Virus record (IMG/VR): IMGVR_UViG_3300037502_002103
Span: 1-40,040 of that record
Reading direction: 5' to 3' (one strand)
Length of the DNA stretch: 40,040 nt
Source: a virus
The notes under the pieces were generated by a model. It was given only the letters and a program-made list of their open reading frames with translations, had not been told where the DNA came from and made no database searches. The translations under genes were made by a program, and so were the position numbers. Numbering within the stretch: position 1 is the first letter of the stretch; every line of letters begins with the position of its first letter. This document shows positions 15,763 through 22,443 of this stretch, one piece after another.

Positions 15763-16257
15763 GTGACGCTGGAACAAAACAGAAAGGGAGAATGTGAAGG
15801 CAGGAAAGACAAGTGTACGGTCGCTGGATGCCCTAAGTACGGAACTTTGGGACGTGAAGGCCGTGACGGTAAACGACGGGTCAAGGGATGTGGCGACCCT
15901 GTTGCGAGGGGCAGGAACGCTAGGCGCAAGGGACTGAAAAAGCAAAGAGATGCTCGCAAGCGTTTAGGAGTTGCGCCATCACATAAGTTTGGTGACGCAA
16001 ATGAGGAACGCTGGCAAGACGAAATTTTTGCGAATGAGGTCAAAGCCGGTAAGCAGATACAAGCAGCGGTAAATGCTTGGTTGCGTATTGAAGCACAAGT
16101 AAAATCAAACGAAGCAGACTTTGGTTCTCGGCGCAAACCAGCGAGGGCAATACTCATGCCCGATGGCTGGGGAAATGAGGGATTGGTTATCGTGAGACTC
16201 TCTACGTGGGAAGATTTGGTTCGTCCCGCGATGGAGTGTTACTATCTAGAAAAATAA
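15763..16257 (+). CDS. Putative junction-type endonuclease (PD-(D/E)XK-like)
   Basis: 164 residues from GTG, ten bases after AGGAG. Seen: two Cys pairs near the N-terminus (CTVAGC; KGCG), the block GDPVARGRNARRKGLKKQR, then EERWQDEIFANEVKAGKQ, where the E-x-K end resembles the metal-binding strand of Hjc/VRR-type nucleases, and a C-terminal AILMPDGWGNEGLVIVRL. I recall this arrangement from actinophage proteins often listed as Holliday-junction resolvase-like, but cannot verify it. Context (after exonuclease and annealase, before endonuclease VII) agrees with DNA branch processing. Confidence 0.5.
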   Translation: MTLEQNRKGECEGRKDKCTVAGCPKYGTLGREGRDGKRRVKGCGDPVARGRNARRKGLKKQRDARKRLGVAPSHKFGDANEERWQDEIFANEVKAGKQIQAAVNAWLRIEAQVKSNEADFGSRRKPARAILMPDGWGNEGLVIVRLSTWEDLVRPAMECYYLEK

Positions 16258-16259
16258 AT

Positions 16260-16288
16260 ATCCCTGCACAGGTTCAGCTGCCAGGGAT
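16260..16288 (+). promoter_or_regulatory. Stem-loop before the endonuclease VII gene
   Basis: ATCCCTG (16260-16266) pairs perfectly with CAGGGAT (16282-16288) across 15 bases. No T-run follows, so it is not a standard terminator; it may control translation of the next gene. Confidence 0.4.
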
Positions 16289-16311
16289 TGACCGAACGAT
16301 TGGAGTTCGAT

Positions 16312-16815
16312 TTGAAGAAGTGTAGCAAATGCGGTTTGGACAAAGACCGATCCTTGTTTTACCAGCAACCATCAAAACCAGACGGTCTTCACAGCTGGTG
16401 CAAGTCGTGCAAAAAAGAATCTGATGTTCTTTATCGAAGAAATAATCTTGAACTCATCAGAACGAAACAGCGGGAACAGCGAAAGATGAAACGGAAAACG
16501 CACCCTGATCTTGCTAAAGATATGAAATTGAAGGAAGTCCATAACATTTCTTTAGATGACTACAAGCGTGTCCTCAAAGAACAAGGGGGAGTGTGTGCTA
16601 TCTGTGGCGACCAGAATGGGCGGGTTGACCCAAGAACGGGGAAAAGAATGATGCTTTCCGTTGACCACGACCATACCTGTTGTCCGAAAAAATACAGTTG
16701 TGGCGATTGTTTTAGGGGGCTACTGTGTAATCGATGCAACATGGGGTTGGGTCACTTCAATGATGATCCACAGCTGATGTTTCGTGCTATTTCGTACTTG
16801 ACTCGGTTGTTGTAA
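16312..16815 (+). CDS. Endonuclease VII-family HNH nuclease
   Basis: 167 residues from the TTG at 16312, chosen because GGAG lies six bases before it and the product then begins with a Lys-Lys-Cys-x-x-Cys zinc knuckle (Cys4, Cys7; partners Cys30, Cys33); a TTG at 16288 has no ribosome site. The C-terminal domain has CAICG (Cys95, Cys98), VDHDHTCC (His119, Asp120, His121), GLLCNRC (Cys139, Cys142) and GLGHFNDDP, the T4 endonuclease VII pattern. Family members cut branched DNA or act as free-standing mobile HNH enzymes. Its TTG start, flanking hairpins and more AT-rich codons than its neighbours hint at separate acquisition. Confidence 0.85.
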   Translation: MKKCSKCGLDKDRSLFYQQPSKPDGLHSWCKSCKKESDVLYRRNNLELIRTKQREQRKMKRKTHPDLAKDMKLKEVHNISLDDYKRVLKEQGGVCAICGDQNGRVDPRTGKRMMLSVDHDHTCCPKKYSCGDCFRGLLCNRCNMGLGHFNDDPQLMFRAISYLTRLL

Positions 16816-16871
16816 ATAGGCGTAAGGATCACGCAAAGGGAACCCACTGTCACTGGTGTAGGTGTGATTCT

Positions 16872-16919
16872 CCCCAGCCGATGTCAAAATCTGGTCGGCT
16901 GGGGCGATACCCTTATTTT
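16872..16919 (+). terminator. Probable intrinsic terminator after the endonuclease VII gene
   Basis: Perfect 10-bp stem CCCCAGCCGA (16872-16881) / TCGGCTGGGG (16895-16904), 13-base loop, then a T-rich stretch TTATTTT at 16913-16919, slightly distant from the stem. Confidence 0.6.
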
Positions 16920-16947
16920 GTAACCTGTTCGTCATCTTTGATATTCT
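16918..16947 (+). promoter_or_regulatory. Candidate promoter for the transglycosylase-WhiB operon
   Basis: TTGTAA (16918-16923), 18-base spacer, TGA-TATTCT (-10 at 16942-16947). The predicted start lies only a few bases before the ATG at 16960 and would cut into the GGGAGGG ribosome site, so either the start is further upstream or this is not the main promoter. Confidence 0.35.
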
Positions 16948-16959
16948 GGGAGGGAATCG

Positions 16960-17496
16960 ATGAGGATATTTACACGGCTTACAGCCGCACTCACGGTAGG
17001 GCTGATCGCCTTCGGCAGCATCGTCTACGCAGCCGAAGCCCCAGCCAACCCCCCGTTTCCCACCTACACCCCTCTCAGAGAGGCTCCTATCGCGTCTGAG
17101 AGGCTCCTGGAGACACCCATCGTGTTCCGTCACGGCGACATCTCCTGGCTCCCCCAACTCGCAGCCCAGGCAGGCTGGCCTGAACGCACCTGGAAACGCC
17201 TCGGAAACATCATCCTCAGAGAATCAGGTGGCTGCCCGAACCGTCGAGGCGGGGACGCAGTAAACAAGTTCTGTGAGATCACCCACGTCACCGAATGGAA
17301 CCATCGCTCCGACACCGGTTTGCTTCAAATCAACGGGGTCAATTACGATCTCACACGCAACAGATGGGCTGTTGTCTGCAACCAGATGGGAGTCTGCGAG
17401 CAGGAACCACTACTCGATCCCCTCACAAACCTAAAAGCTGGATATTTACTGTGGCAGGTGGCAGGATGGGGACCGTGGAAAAGGAACTCACAATGA
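16960..17496 (+). CDS. Secreted lysozyme-like transglycosylase
   Basis: 178 residues with GGGAGGG before the ATG. A signal peptide is clear (basic start, hydrophobic ALTVGLIAFGSIVYA, cut near residue 25-27). The mature part has a lysozyme-superfamily core: IILRESGG with the presumed catalytic Glu88, DTGLLQINGV, and a C-terminal helix before WGPW; two Cys pairs are likely disulfides outside the membrane. It would cut the glycan strands of peptidoglycan without needing a holin. It is 5 kb from the lysis cassette and beside WhiB, so it could act in early wall modification, superinfection exclusion or delayed lysis. Confidence 0.75.
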   Translation: MRIFTRLTAALTVGLIAFGSIVYAAEAPANPPFPTYTPLREAPIASERLLETPIVFRHGDISWLPQLAAQAGWPERTWKRLGNIILRESGGCPNRRGGDAVNKFCEITHVTEWNHRSDTGLLQINGVNYDLTRNRWAVVCNQMGVCEQEPLLDPLTNLKAGYLLWQVAGWGPWKRNSQ

Positions 17497-17771
17497 TCCT
17501 CGCGGAGATGGATCCCCTATACGACAACGACACCAGTTTCTTCACTGACGCAAACTGCAAAGGTATGCCAGCTGACAAGTTCTTTATTGAGCCACGCACA
17601 CCCCAACAGCACATCCTGATCGCTGAAGCCAAAAAGATCTGCGGTCTGTGCCCCGTACGGAAACGCTGTCTAGAGTTCGCACTAAACAATCACATCCATC
17701 ACGGCATTTGGGGTGGGTACACTACGAGACAACGGAGAGGAATACGGCGTGACCGACGAGATCGAGTTTGA
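17493..17771 (+). CDS. WhiB-family iron-sulfur transcription regulator
   Basis: 92 residues from the ATG overlapping the previous stop (ATGA). Four Cys in WhiB order: Cys22, then Cys50-x2-Cys53-x5-Cys59, binding a [4Fe-4S] cluster, followed by the GIWGG turn (71-75) and a basic RQRRGIRRDRR tail for DNA contact. Wbl proteins act with the actinobacterial primary sigma factor. Phage copies (e.g. WhiBTM4) are known to repress host whiB2 and affect septation and superinfection. The encoded protein has all key residues, so is probably functional. Strong evidence for an actinobacterial host. Confidence 0.93.
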   Translation: MILAEMDPLYDNDTSFFTDANCKGMPADKFFIEPRTPQQHILIAEAKKICGLCPVRKRCLEFALNNHIHHGIWGGYTTRQRRGIRRDRRDRV

Positions 17772-17964
17772 GTTAGAAGAATGGCAGAACCGATGCGATG
17801 CGTTGCGTATCGCGAACGAGCGTCTGCGTGACGAACGCGACGACCTCAAAGACGTGGCAGAAGATCTGCACAACGAGCTGGAGGACACTCGCCGCCGTTT
17901 GAAGGAAGCAACGAGTGTGATCTCACGCCTGCGCACACACATCGCGCAAGGCATTGAACTCTAA
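17749..17964 (+). CDS. Small coiled-coil protein
   Basis: 71 residues from GTG (AGAGG eight bases upstream), overlapping whiB by 23 bases. Nearly the whole length is a charged heptad-like helix with many Asp, Glu and Arg. No catalytic or metal motif. Probably an oligomeric adaptor; function unknown. Confidence 0.6.
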   Translation: MTDEIEFELEEWQNRCDALRIANERLRDERDDLKDVAEDLHNELEDTRRRLKEATSVISRLRTHIAQGIEL

Positions 17965-17982
17965 ACAACTTCAGGAGGGGAT

Positions 17983-18327
17983 ATGACACCAGCGGAAATA
18001 GATCTCTTTGTGGACCGCCTCTGCTCATTCTGGCCGACCACGAACATCGCACGAAACACGTTGAAGAACGGGTGGAAACACTCCGAAATCATCATCGACG
18101 CAACCAGCGACCACGGCAAACAAGTGCTCGCAGACTGCAAACCGTTACCGAAGTTCCCCGACCTGAACGCTATCGAAGCGATGTTCCGCAAAGTGATGAA
18201 CCGTCAACTCGCAGAGATCGGGTGCGAAAAGTGCGGCAACACCGGCTTCATCGAAGGCACACCAATCCAACAACTCGGTTTCACCTATCGGACATCCCGA
18301 TACTGCACGTGCAGGAGAACACAATGA
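17983..18327 (+). CDS. Small zinc-ribbon-like protein, unknown
   Basis: 114 residues with a very good AGGAGGGG site. N-terminal helical part (LCSFWPTTNIARNTLKNGW), C-terminal CEKCGNTGF ... YCTCRR, four Cys in two pairs that could form a zinc ribbon like that in phage replisome-organiser or loader proteins. With no helicase or primase here, it is one of few candidates for a replication helper, but that is inference. Its stop overlaps the methyltransferase start (ATGA). Confidence 0.6.
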   Translation: MTPAEIDLFVDRLCSFWPTTNIARNTLKNGWKHSEIIIDATSDHGKQVLADCKPLPKFPDLNAIEAMFRKVMNRQLAEIGCEKCGNTGFIEGTPIQQLGFTYRTSRYCTCRRTQ

Positions 18328-19805
18328 AACCAACATTCGGAAGTCTTTTTGCTGGAGTCGGTGGCTTTGACATGGGCATGGAGCAGGCTGGCTGGGAGTG
18401 CAAATTCCAAGTCGAATGGGACAAACACTGCCAACACATCCTCAACAAACACTGGCCTGACATCCCCAAATGGGGTGATGTATCCACAGTAAGTGGCACA
18501 GAGATCCCACCTGTGGACTGCATCATCTTCGGCTCACCATGCCAAGACCTCTCCGTAGCAGGCAAACGAGCAGGTCTACAAGGGGAACGCTCAGGATTAT
18601 TTTACGAAGCAGTACGAATCATAAAGGAGATGCGTCATGTCACAAATGGAACTTTTCCCCGATGGGCAATCTGGGAGAACGTCGCCGGAGCCTTGTCCTC
18701 CAACAACGGACGGGATTTTGCAGCAGTCATCAGTGAAATGGCTGAAGCAGGGGCGGTTCTCCAAGAATACGCTCTCTTGGATGCGCAATACTTCGGAATA
18801 CCCCAGCGACGAAGGCGCGTGTTCCTCGTCGCTTGCTTCGATCCTGCAATCGCCCGCAACTGTCCAGACCCGCTACTACCTGTCAGCGAAAGCTTGCGAG
18901 GGAATACTGCGAAGGGCAAACCGAAGAGGCAAGTTGCTTCCAGCGAGACTTCAGCAGGCTTTGGAAGCAGCGGTGTCGAACCGTTCGTGAAATCGCGTCG
19001 CGCACAGTCCGCTTCCGATGATGAAACATGGGTAGAAGGACAAGTAAACCCAACCCTCAACTCGTTCGACATGGGGGACACACGCTCAACCACCGCCATC
19101 GTCACCAACGAAGTCGTCAAAGACCCCGTAGGCACACTCCAAGCAAGAGTCGCAGCAACCAACCACGAATCAATCCGTGACGGTCACGCCATCATCACCG
19201 AAACCCACCTTCTTGACGGGACACGAGTAAACGATGTGCGCATCTACGAGCCACCCGTCCAAACCTTGCAAGCACGAATGGGCACTGGAGGCAACAATGT
19301 TCCCATGCTCGCGTTTGACACCCAGTTCGGCAGCAACGCCAATGTGTTTGAAGACCGGTCACCAACGCTGAAAGCCAGCCAACAGTCACCCTCGGTCGCA
19401 TACCCAATCGATGCCCGTAACGCTCTCCGTGACCCAGAAAAATATGATGCCCAAAATCGTCAAGGATTGGGTATCGGAGCTGACGGCGACCCGATGGCAA
19501 CACTCACATCAGCCCATGTGAACGCTGTCGCATACGACGAATACAACGACAGCATCAACGAAACCCATCATGCGCTACGAGCAGGAACCAAACAATCCAC
19601 AGGCGTACTAGAACCAACAATGGCTGTACGCAGACTCACACCCCTTGAATGTGAACGTTTGATGGGATGGCCCGACGACCACACCCGATGGAAAGCAGAC
19701 GGAACCGAACAAGCAGACACGCACCGTTACAAACAGTGCGGCAACGGGGTCGCATCACCAGTCGCACAATGGATCGCGACACACATCCTGAAAGCGCACC
19801 GATGA
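18324..19805 (+). CDS. DNA (cytosine-5) methyltransferase
   Basis: 493 residues from the ATG overlapping the previous stop; the frame is open further upstream but that part lies over the previous gene. Seen in order: motif I FAGVGGFDMG (about 9-18), motif IV GSPCQDLS with catalytic Cys73, motif VI ENV (118-120), motif VIII QRRRRVFLVA (161-170), a long variable target-recognition region (about 175-435), motif IX RRLTPLECERLMGWP and motif X QCGNGVASPVAQWI. All catalytic motifs intact. No restriction partner is visible, so it is an orphan enzyme, probably protecting phage DNA from host nucleases. Positions 18637-18990 also encode a second protein in another frame. Confidence 0.93.
   Translation: MKPTFGSLFAGVGGFDMGMEQAGWECKFQVEWDKHCQHILNKHWPDIPKWGDVSTVSGTEIPPVDCIIFGSPCQDLSVAGKRAGLQGERSGLFYEAVRIIKEMRHVTNGTFPRWAIWENVAGALSSNNGRDFAAVISEMAEAGAVLQEYALLDAQYFGIPQRRRRVFLVACFDPAIARNCPDPLLPVSESLRGNTAKGKPKRQVASSETSAGFGSSGVEPFVKSRRAQSASDDETWVEGQVNPTLNSFDMGDTRSTTAIVTNEVVKDPVGTLQARVAATNHESIRDGHAIITETHLLDGTRVNDVRIYEPPVQTLQARMGTGGNNVPMLAFDTQFGSNANVFEDRSPTLKASQQSPSVAYPIDARNALRDPEKYDAQNRQGLGIGADGDPMATLTSAHVNAVAYDEYNDSINETHHALRAGTKQSTGVLEPTMAVRRLTPLECERLMGWPDDHTRWKADGTEQADTHRYKQCGNGVASPVAQWIATHILKAHR
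18637..18990 (+). CDS. Overlapping gene nested inside the methyltransferase gene
   Basis: 117 residues in a different forward frame. Own ribosome site AAGGAGA six bases before the ATG. The end reads YYLSAKACEGILRRANRRGK then a basic helical stretch with LQQALEAA; the middle has Ser/Trp-rich segments and SSSLASIL. I recognise the YYLS-x-KAC-x-GILRRA-x-RRGK signature as a recurrent phage protein found beside or overlapping cytosine methyltransferase genes. The methyltransferase frame here also carries conserved motifs (ENV, QRRRRVFLVA), so both frames appear to be real. Function unknown; an association with the methyltransferase is likely. Confidence 0.75.
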   Translation: MSQMELFPDGQSGRTSPEPCPPTTDGILQQSSVKWLKQGRFSKNTLSWMRNTSEYPSDEGACSSSLASILQSPATVQTRYYLSAKACEGILRRANRRGKLLPARLQQALEAAVSNRS

Positions 19806-19975
19806 AACAGACCTATCGATGCCCCCGATGCAGACGAACCTGCACCGTCTATGTGAAACTCAGCGAACCACCAATCTGCACCAACCCGAACAAGCATCGA
19901 TTGATGCCCGCATACATGGAAACCGTTTCCAATAGCGCACAAAAGAAAAGTGACCCGCTCAACCAGCCGGATTAG
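19802..19975 (+). CDS. Small zinc-ribbon protein
   Basis: 57 residues, ATG overlapping the methyltransferase stop (ATGA). N-terminal YRCPRCRRTC (Cys7, Cys10, Cys14) and ICTNPNKH (Cys26, His32) give a possible single zinc site. The C-terminal third is polar. Last gene before the convergent minus-strand operon. Function unknown. Confidence 0.65.
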   Translation: MKQTYRCPRCRRTCTVYVKLSEPPICTNPNKHRLMPAYMETVSNSAQKKSDPLNQPD

Positions 19976-20005
19976 GGGGACAGCTGGGAGCGGGCCACTC
20001 GTGGG

Positions 20006-20047
20006 CGCGACACGATAGCTAGGTGGGCTACCGCTTTTATTGTCGCG
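20006..20047. terminator. Possible bidirectional terminator between convergent operons
   Basis: CGCGACA (20006-20012) pairs with TGTCGCG (20041-20047), enclosing a smaller TAGC/GCTA stem and a CTTTTATT run. It lies between the stops of a plus and a minus gene. Stem placement relative to the T-run is unusual, so confidence is modest. Confidence 0.4.
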
Positions 20048-20052
20048 TCACA

Positions 20053-20322
20053 TCATCGAACCCTCACTACCTCGATCTTGCCTTTATGATATCGGGAACC
20101 TCCTAGTTCCTCCCAGGCGCGTTGCGCTGCCGACTGCGACCCGTACCGATACTGCATCGCTTCCACCCTTGTGAATGTTTGCCCCTGATATCGGAACGGT
20201 CCAGCATAGATCAGCCCATCAGACCGTCGAACAACCCACACCTCCTTTGATGGCTTCGCGAACGCCCCCCGATAGCCCAGCACCTTCCGTTTGAGTCGTC
20301 TACCGTGAAGCCGCCAACGCAC
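20053..20322 (-). CDS. Small basic protein, unknown
   Basis: 89 residues from the GTG at 20322, chosen because GGGAGG lies about six bases upstream; it overlaps the previous gene by 23 bases. Arg/Lys-rich start, then a beta-like VWVVRRSDGLIYAGPFRYQG, a helix with AAQRAWEEL and a final IEVVRVR. The fold could be a small nucleic-acid-binding domain. Last gene of the minus operon. No family recognised. Confidence 0.6.
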   Translation of the reverse strand: MRWRLHGRRLKRKVLGYRGAFAKPSKEVWVVRRSDGLIYAGPFRYQGQTFTRVEAMQYRYGSQSAAQRAWEELGGSRYHKGKIEVVRVR

Positions 20323-20668
20323 GAAGCGCCTCCCTCCCAGCCTCCGTAATTTCGCACACCTGTTGAGGGACACCTGAAATCGAATCCCTTACCTCACCGG
20401 TGGGTCGAATGTATCCAGCCTGTCGAAGTTCACTGCAACGCTTCCAGTAGCCACACTTCGGATTTCGGGCCAACGTTGAACGATGACCTGCCTCCTCATC
20501 GGTGAGCGCTTCGACCCAATACATCCCCAGGATTGTGGCTCGTTGTGATCCTGCTCTGAGTGCTACCGAACGCGCACCCTCCCGAGATGTGTTTCCGTTC
20601 TGGCTGCGCACACCGAGCCACCCGTTAGCGTGACCGATCGCCGCCCATTCCTCGTAGCTCGTTGCCAT
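20300..20668 (-). CDS. Winged-helix DNA-binding protein
   Basis: 122 residues. The C-terminal 80 residues match a winged-helix pattern common in phages: a helix with ALTDEEAG, a recognition helix region RCSELRQAGYI, the wing RPTGEVRDSISG and VCEITEAGREAL. The N-terminal part with SYEEWAAIGHANGWLG is separate. It could regulate the early operon or help replication. Starts on the stop of the preceding gene (TGATG), so probably translationally coupled. Confidence 0.7.
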   Translation of the reverse strand: MATSYEEWAAIGHANGWLGVRSQNGNTSREGARSVALRAGSQRATILGMYWVEALTDEEAGHRSTLARNPKCGYWKRCSELRQAGYIRPTGEVRDSISGVPQQVCEITEAGREALRALAASR

Positions 20669-20823
20669 CAGTTGCCCCGACCACTCACTGCCTGATATTC
20701 GACTTCATCTACCGAGTCGCCCATCATGTCAACGATTGCCCCGATGACTTCCTCAATGAACGAATGTTCGTTCCAGTCCGAGGGGATCAGGAAATCGAAT
20801 CGGACCTCTGTTTTTTGTTCCAC
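20668..20823 (-). CDS. Small acidic protein, unknown
   Basis: 51 residues from GTG with AAGGAG six bases before it. One short strand pattern VRFDFLIPSDW followed by an acidic helix. Too short for the usual gene callers but framed by a good ribosome site and a coupled stop/start with the winged-helix gene. No recognised family. Confidence 0.55.
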   Translation of the reverse strand: MEQKTEVRFDFLIPSDWNEHSFIEEVIGAIVDMMGDSVDEVEYQAVSGRGN

Positions 20824-20842
20824 TGGCTGCTCCTTGTTTATG

Positions 20843-20861
20843 TCTAGAGACTGCCTCTAGA
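20843..20861 (-). promoter_or_regulatory. Intercistronic hairpin in the minus operon
   Basis: Perfect inverted repeat TCTAGAG-ACTGC-CTCTAGA about twenty bases before the start of the 51-residue gene, in the 89-base gap (20824-20912). No T-run on the minus strand; likely mRNA processing, stabilisation or protein binding. Confidence 0.4.
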
Positions 20862-20912
20862 TCGCTCCTGTTCGTCATCGAAGACCACGCCCAACGGCGA
20901 CAGGACCCCCCT

Positions 20913-21014
20913 CTACTTGTCGGGGTTGTTCTTCCTCCAGAAATAATCAAGGATCCCCACCCCCACCACTGTGGGAGTCCAAATGAAGAGAAGTGCTCTC
21001 AGTGTGTCGCTCAC
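20913..21014 (-). CDS. 33-residue single-pass membrane protein
   Basis: GTG start overlapping the previous stop by four bases (GTGA), GGAGG about nine bases upstream. A hydrophobic segment covers about residues 5-25 (LLFIWTPTVVGVGIL), flanked by a polar start and a basic WRKNNPDK end. Looks like a small inner-membrane protein; in an early operon this could interfere with host membrane functions, which is speculation. Confidence 0.55.
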   Translation of the reverse strand: MSDTLRALLFIWTPTVVGVGILDYFWRKNNPDK

Positions 21015-21262
21015 GCTCCATCACCTCCCCCCACAAATTCGGCGCTGTCCATCTCCAAAGTGGTGACGGTCGGCGCGAAATATTCGATGATCCCCTCAAT
21101 CGTCCACGGCTTGCCAGTCATCGGGGACACCTGATCCCGTGCGTTCAGGAACTCTTTCGCCTTCTTCGCAGCAAGGTTCACTGCGTGACTGCGTGACCGA
21201 GAAGATAACGCGCACACCTCGTAGCGTGTGTCGATCTCTGCGAAATAGTAGAGCCGTTTCAT
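21011..21262 (-). CDS. Small protein, unknown
   Basis: 83 residues, ATG overlapping the preceding stop (ATGA). N-terminal strand RLYYFAEIDTRYEVCAL, a helix NLAAKKAKEFLNA, then a mixed end. No motif recognised. Coupled to its neighbours on both sides. Confidence 0.6.
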   Translation of the reverse strand: MKRLYYFAEIDTRYEVCALSSRSRSHAVNLAAKKAKEFLNARDQVSPMTGKPWTIEGIIEYFAPTVTTLEMDSAEFVGGGDGA

Positions 21263-21687
21263 TCGGACACCAGCACTTCACGCGACACGCCCAACTCATC
21301 GACAGCGACGATGACCACGCAGTAAGGTGAGCGATCTTGCCAACTGATGCGCGCAGCATCAACCCCCACGATTTCGGGAAGCATCGACACAAGTTTGGTC
21401 ATCCGTGCAGTCACTCGCGCATCCTCAGCCTCCAAACGAGACTGCCAACGCTCGTAACGCTCCGTATTCCAGTTCACGCTGTACCGATCATCAGGACCGT
21501 TGCAAAGTTCCTCACCGATACGAAGAAGCTTCTTCGCTTGTCGAACGATGCCCGACAGCACCTGCCGCGCCTCGTAACGATCAGCGAAGTTGTTTCGACC
21601 GAGCGCTTGGAACAAGGCGTAACCTGCCTGATCCCCTGCGCGAGTCGTGGCATAGAAGCCACTTCGACTATCTACCTTCATACTCAT
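21259..21687 (-). CDS. Hypothetical protein of the early minus operon
   Basis: 142 residues. ATG seven bases after AGGAGG, which is part of the shared TGATTAGGAGG cassette. Helical N-terminal two thirds (FADRYEARQVLSGIVRQAKK), a C-terminal beta part with CVVIVAVDELGV. No catalytic motif. Possibly a host-takeover protein by position only. Confidence 0.65.
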   Translation of the reverse strand: MSMKVDSRSGFYATTRAGDQAGYALFQALGRNNFADRYEARQVLSGIVRQAKKLLRIGEELCNGPDDRYSVNWNTERYERWQSRLEAEDARVTARMTKLVSMLPEIVGVDAARISWQDRSPYCVVIVAVDELGVSREVLVSE

Positions 21688-21760
21688 TTCTTGCCCTCCT
21701 AATCATGTGAACGACACGCCTCCGTGCCGTGAAGATGAGTTTAGCCCCATCATCGCCCCT

Positions 21761-21783
21761 CGTCAGGTCGCGAACCTGAAGCC
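21761..21783 (-). repeat. 23-bp intercistronic hairpin repeat, copy 1
   Basis: Differs from 22056-22078 at one of 23 bases. Core palindrome TCAGGT-CGCGA-ACCTGA. It sits 26 bases after the stop of the Cys-rich gene and about 74 bases before the start of the next one. Confidence 0.7.
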
Positions 21784-21808
21784 ACCAAAGTGGGCGAGGG
21801 AAACCGTT

Positions 21809-21982
21809 CTACTTCTTGTCGAACTCCGTCCCACATTCGAAACACACATCGCAGCAATCACACTCTGCGACAACCTGCCCACAGTAGAGACACGAATCGT
21901 TAGCCACCATCCGAGGAACGACCGTGCGCCCCTCTTGGCACACTGAACACCACACTTCGACACCCTCCCACACTCTCTGCAT
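21809..21982 (-). CDS. 57-residue Cys-rich zinc-binding-like protein
   Basis: Too short for many gene callers. AGGAGG four bases before the ATG, within the shared cassette. Nine Cys: Cys12-x2-Cys15, Cys31-x2-Cys34, then CDCCDVCFEC (Cys41, 43, 44, 47, 50). This density fits one or two zinc ribbons/knuckles. CLYCGQVVAECDCCDVC is the most striking segment. No named family recognised. An early small zinc protein could bind host polymerase or DNA, which is inference only. Confidence 0.65.
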   Translation of the reverse strand: MQRVWEGVEVWCSVCQEGRTVVPRMVANDSCLYCGQVVAECDCCDVCFECGTEFDKK

Positions 21983-22055
21983 AACTCCTCCTAATCATGT
22001 GCACAACGCCAGACCTCCCAGCGTTGCGAATTCCGGAACCTCCGAAATCGTGCCC

Positions 22056-22078
22056 CGTCAGGTCGTGAACCTGAAGCC
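22056..22078 (-). repeat. 23-bp intercistronic hairpin repeat, copy 2
   Basis: Second copy of the 21761-21783 element. TCAGGT-CGTGA-ACCTGA palindrome, 30 bases after the stop of the 84-residue gene and about 74 bases before the Cys-rich gene start. Confidence 0.7.
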
Positions 22079-22107
22079 GTCGAAACGGACGGGGCGAACC
22101 CTCAGAC

Positions 22108-22362
22108 CTAGTGTGTAACAACCTCACTGAAGAACTTCTCACCAAGATCACAAAACTCCCCAGGAGCGACCGAGAAGCTTTGCGTCCAGTTCGACCCCTC
22201 ACATTGCACAAGAGCAGCCAACCGAAGAAACGCCAGCGCCCGAGTCGGAAACTCTTCGACCCAAACGTTCTCCCTTCCATCATCAAACGACAGAGCGTAA
22301 CCATCGTCTGTGCTCTCAATCTTGACGACCCCATCAAAAGAGTCGAACCTCTGCACTCTCAT
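22108..22362 (-). CDS. Small protein, unknown
   Basis: 84 residues from the ATG at 22362, with AGGAGG seven bases upstream; an upstream in-frame start at 22398 would bypass that site. Sequence suggests beta strands (YALSFDDGRENVWVEEF) and a helix (ALAFLRLAALVQC). Acidic. No family recognised. Confidence 0.6.
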   Translation of the reverse strand: MRVQRFDSFDGVVKIESTDDGYALSFDDGRENVWVEEFPTRALAFLRLAALVQCEGSNWTQSFSVAPGEFCDLGEKFFSEVVTH

Positions 22363-22401
22363 CACTTGTCCTCCTAATCGTGTATCTGATGTCCTCATCA
22401 G

Positions 22402-22437
22402 TCAGCGCCCAACGCTGAGACACCCCTAACGGGGTGT
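22402..22437 (-). promoter_or_regulatory. Two tandem hairpins after the first minus-operon gene
   Basis: TCAGCG-CCCAA-CGCTGA (22402-22418) and ACACCCC-TAAC-GGGGTGT (22420-22437), both perfect. They follow the stop at 22444 closely. On the minus strand no T-run follows, so they may slow polymerase or protect RNA ends rather than terminate. Confidence 0.5.
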
Positions 22438-22443
22438 TTCGGA

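Noticed and set aside
15756-15797. 13-codon GTG frame between bet and the nuclease-like gene
   Set aside because: Only two bases separate it from the AGGAGA site and it overlaps the start of the longer gene; no support beyond a stop/start overlap.
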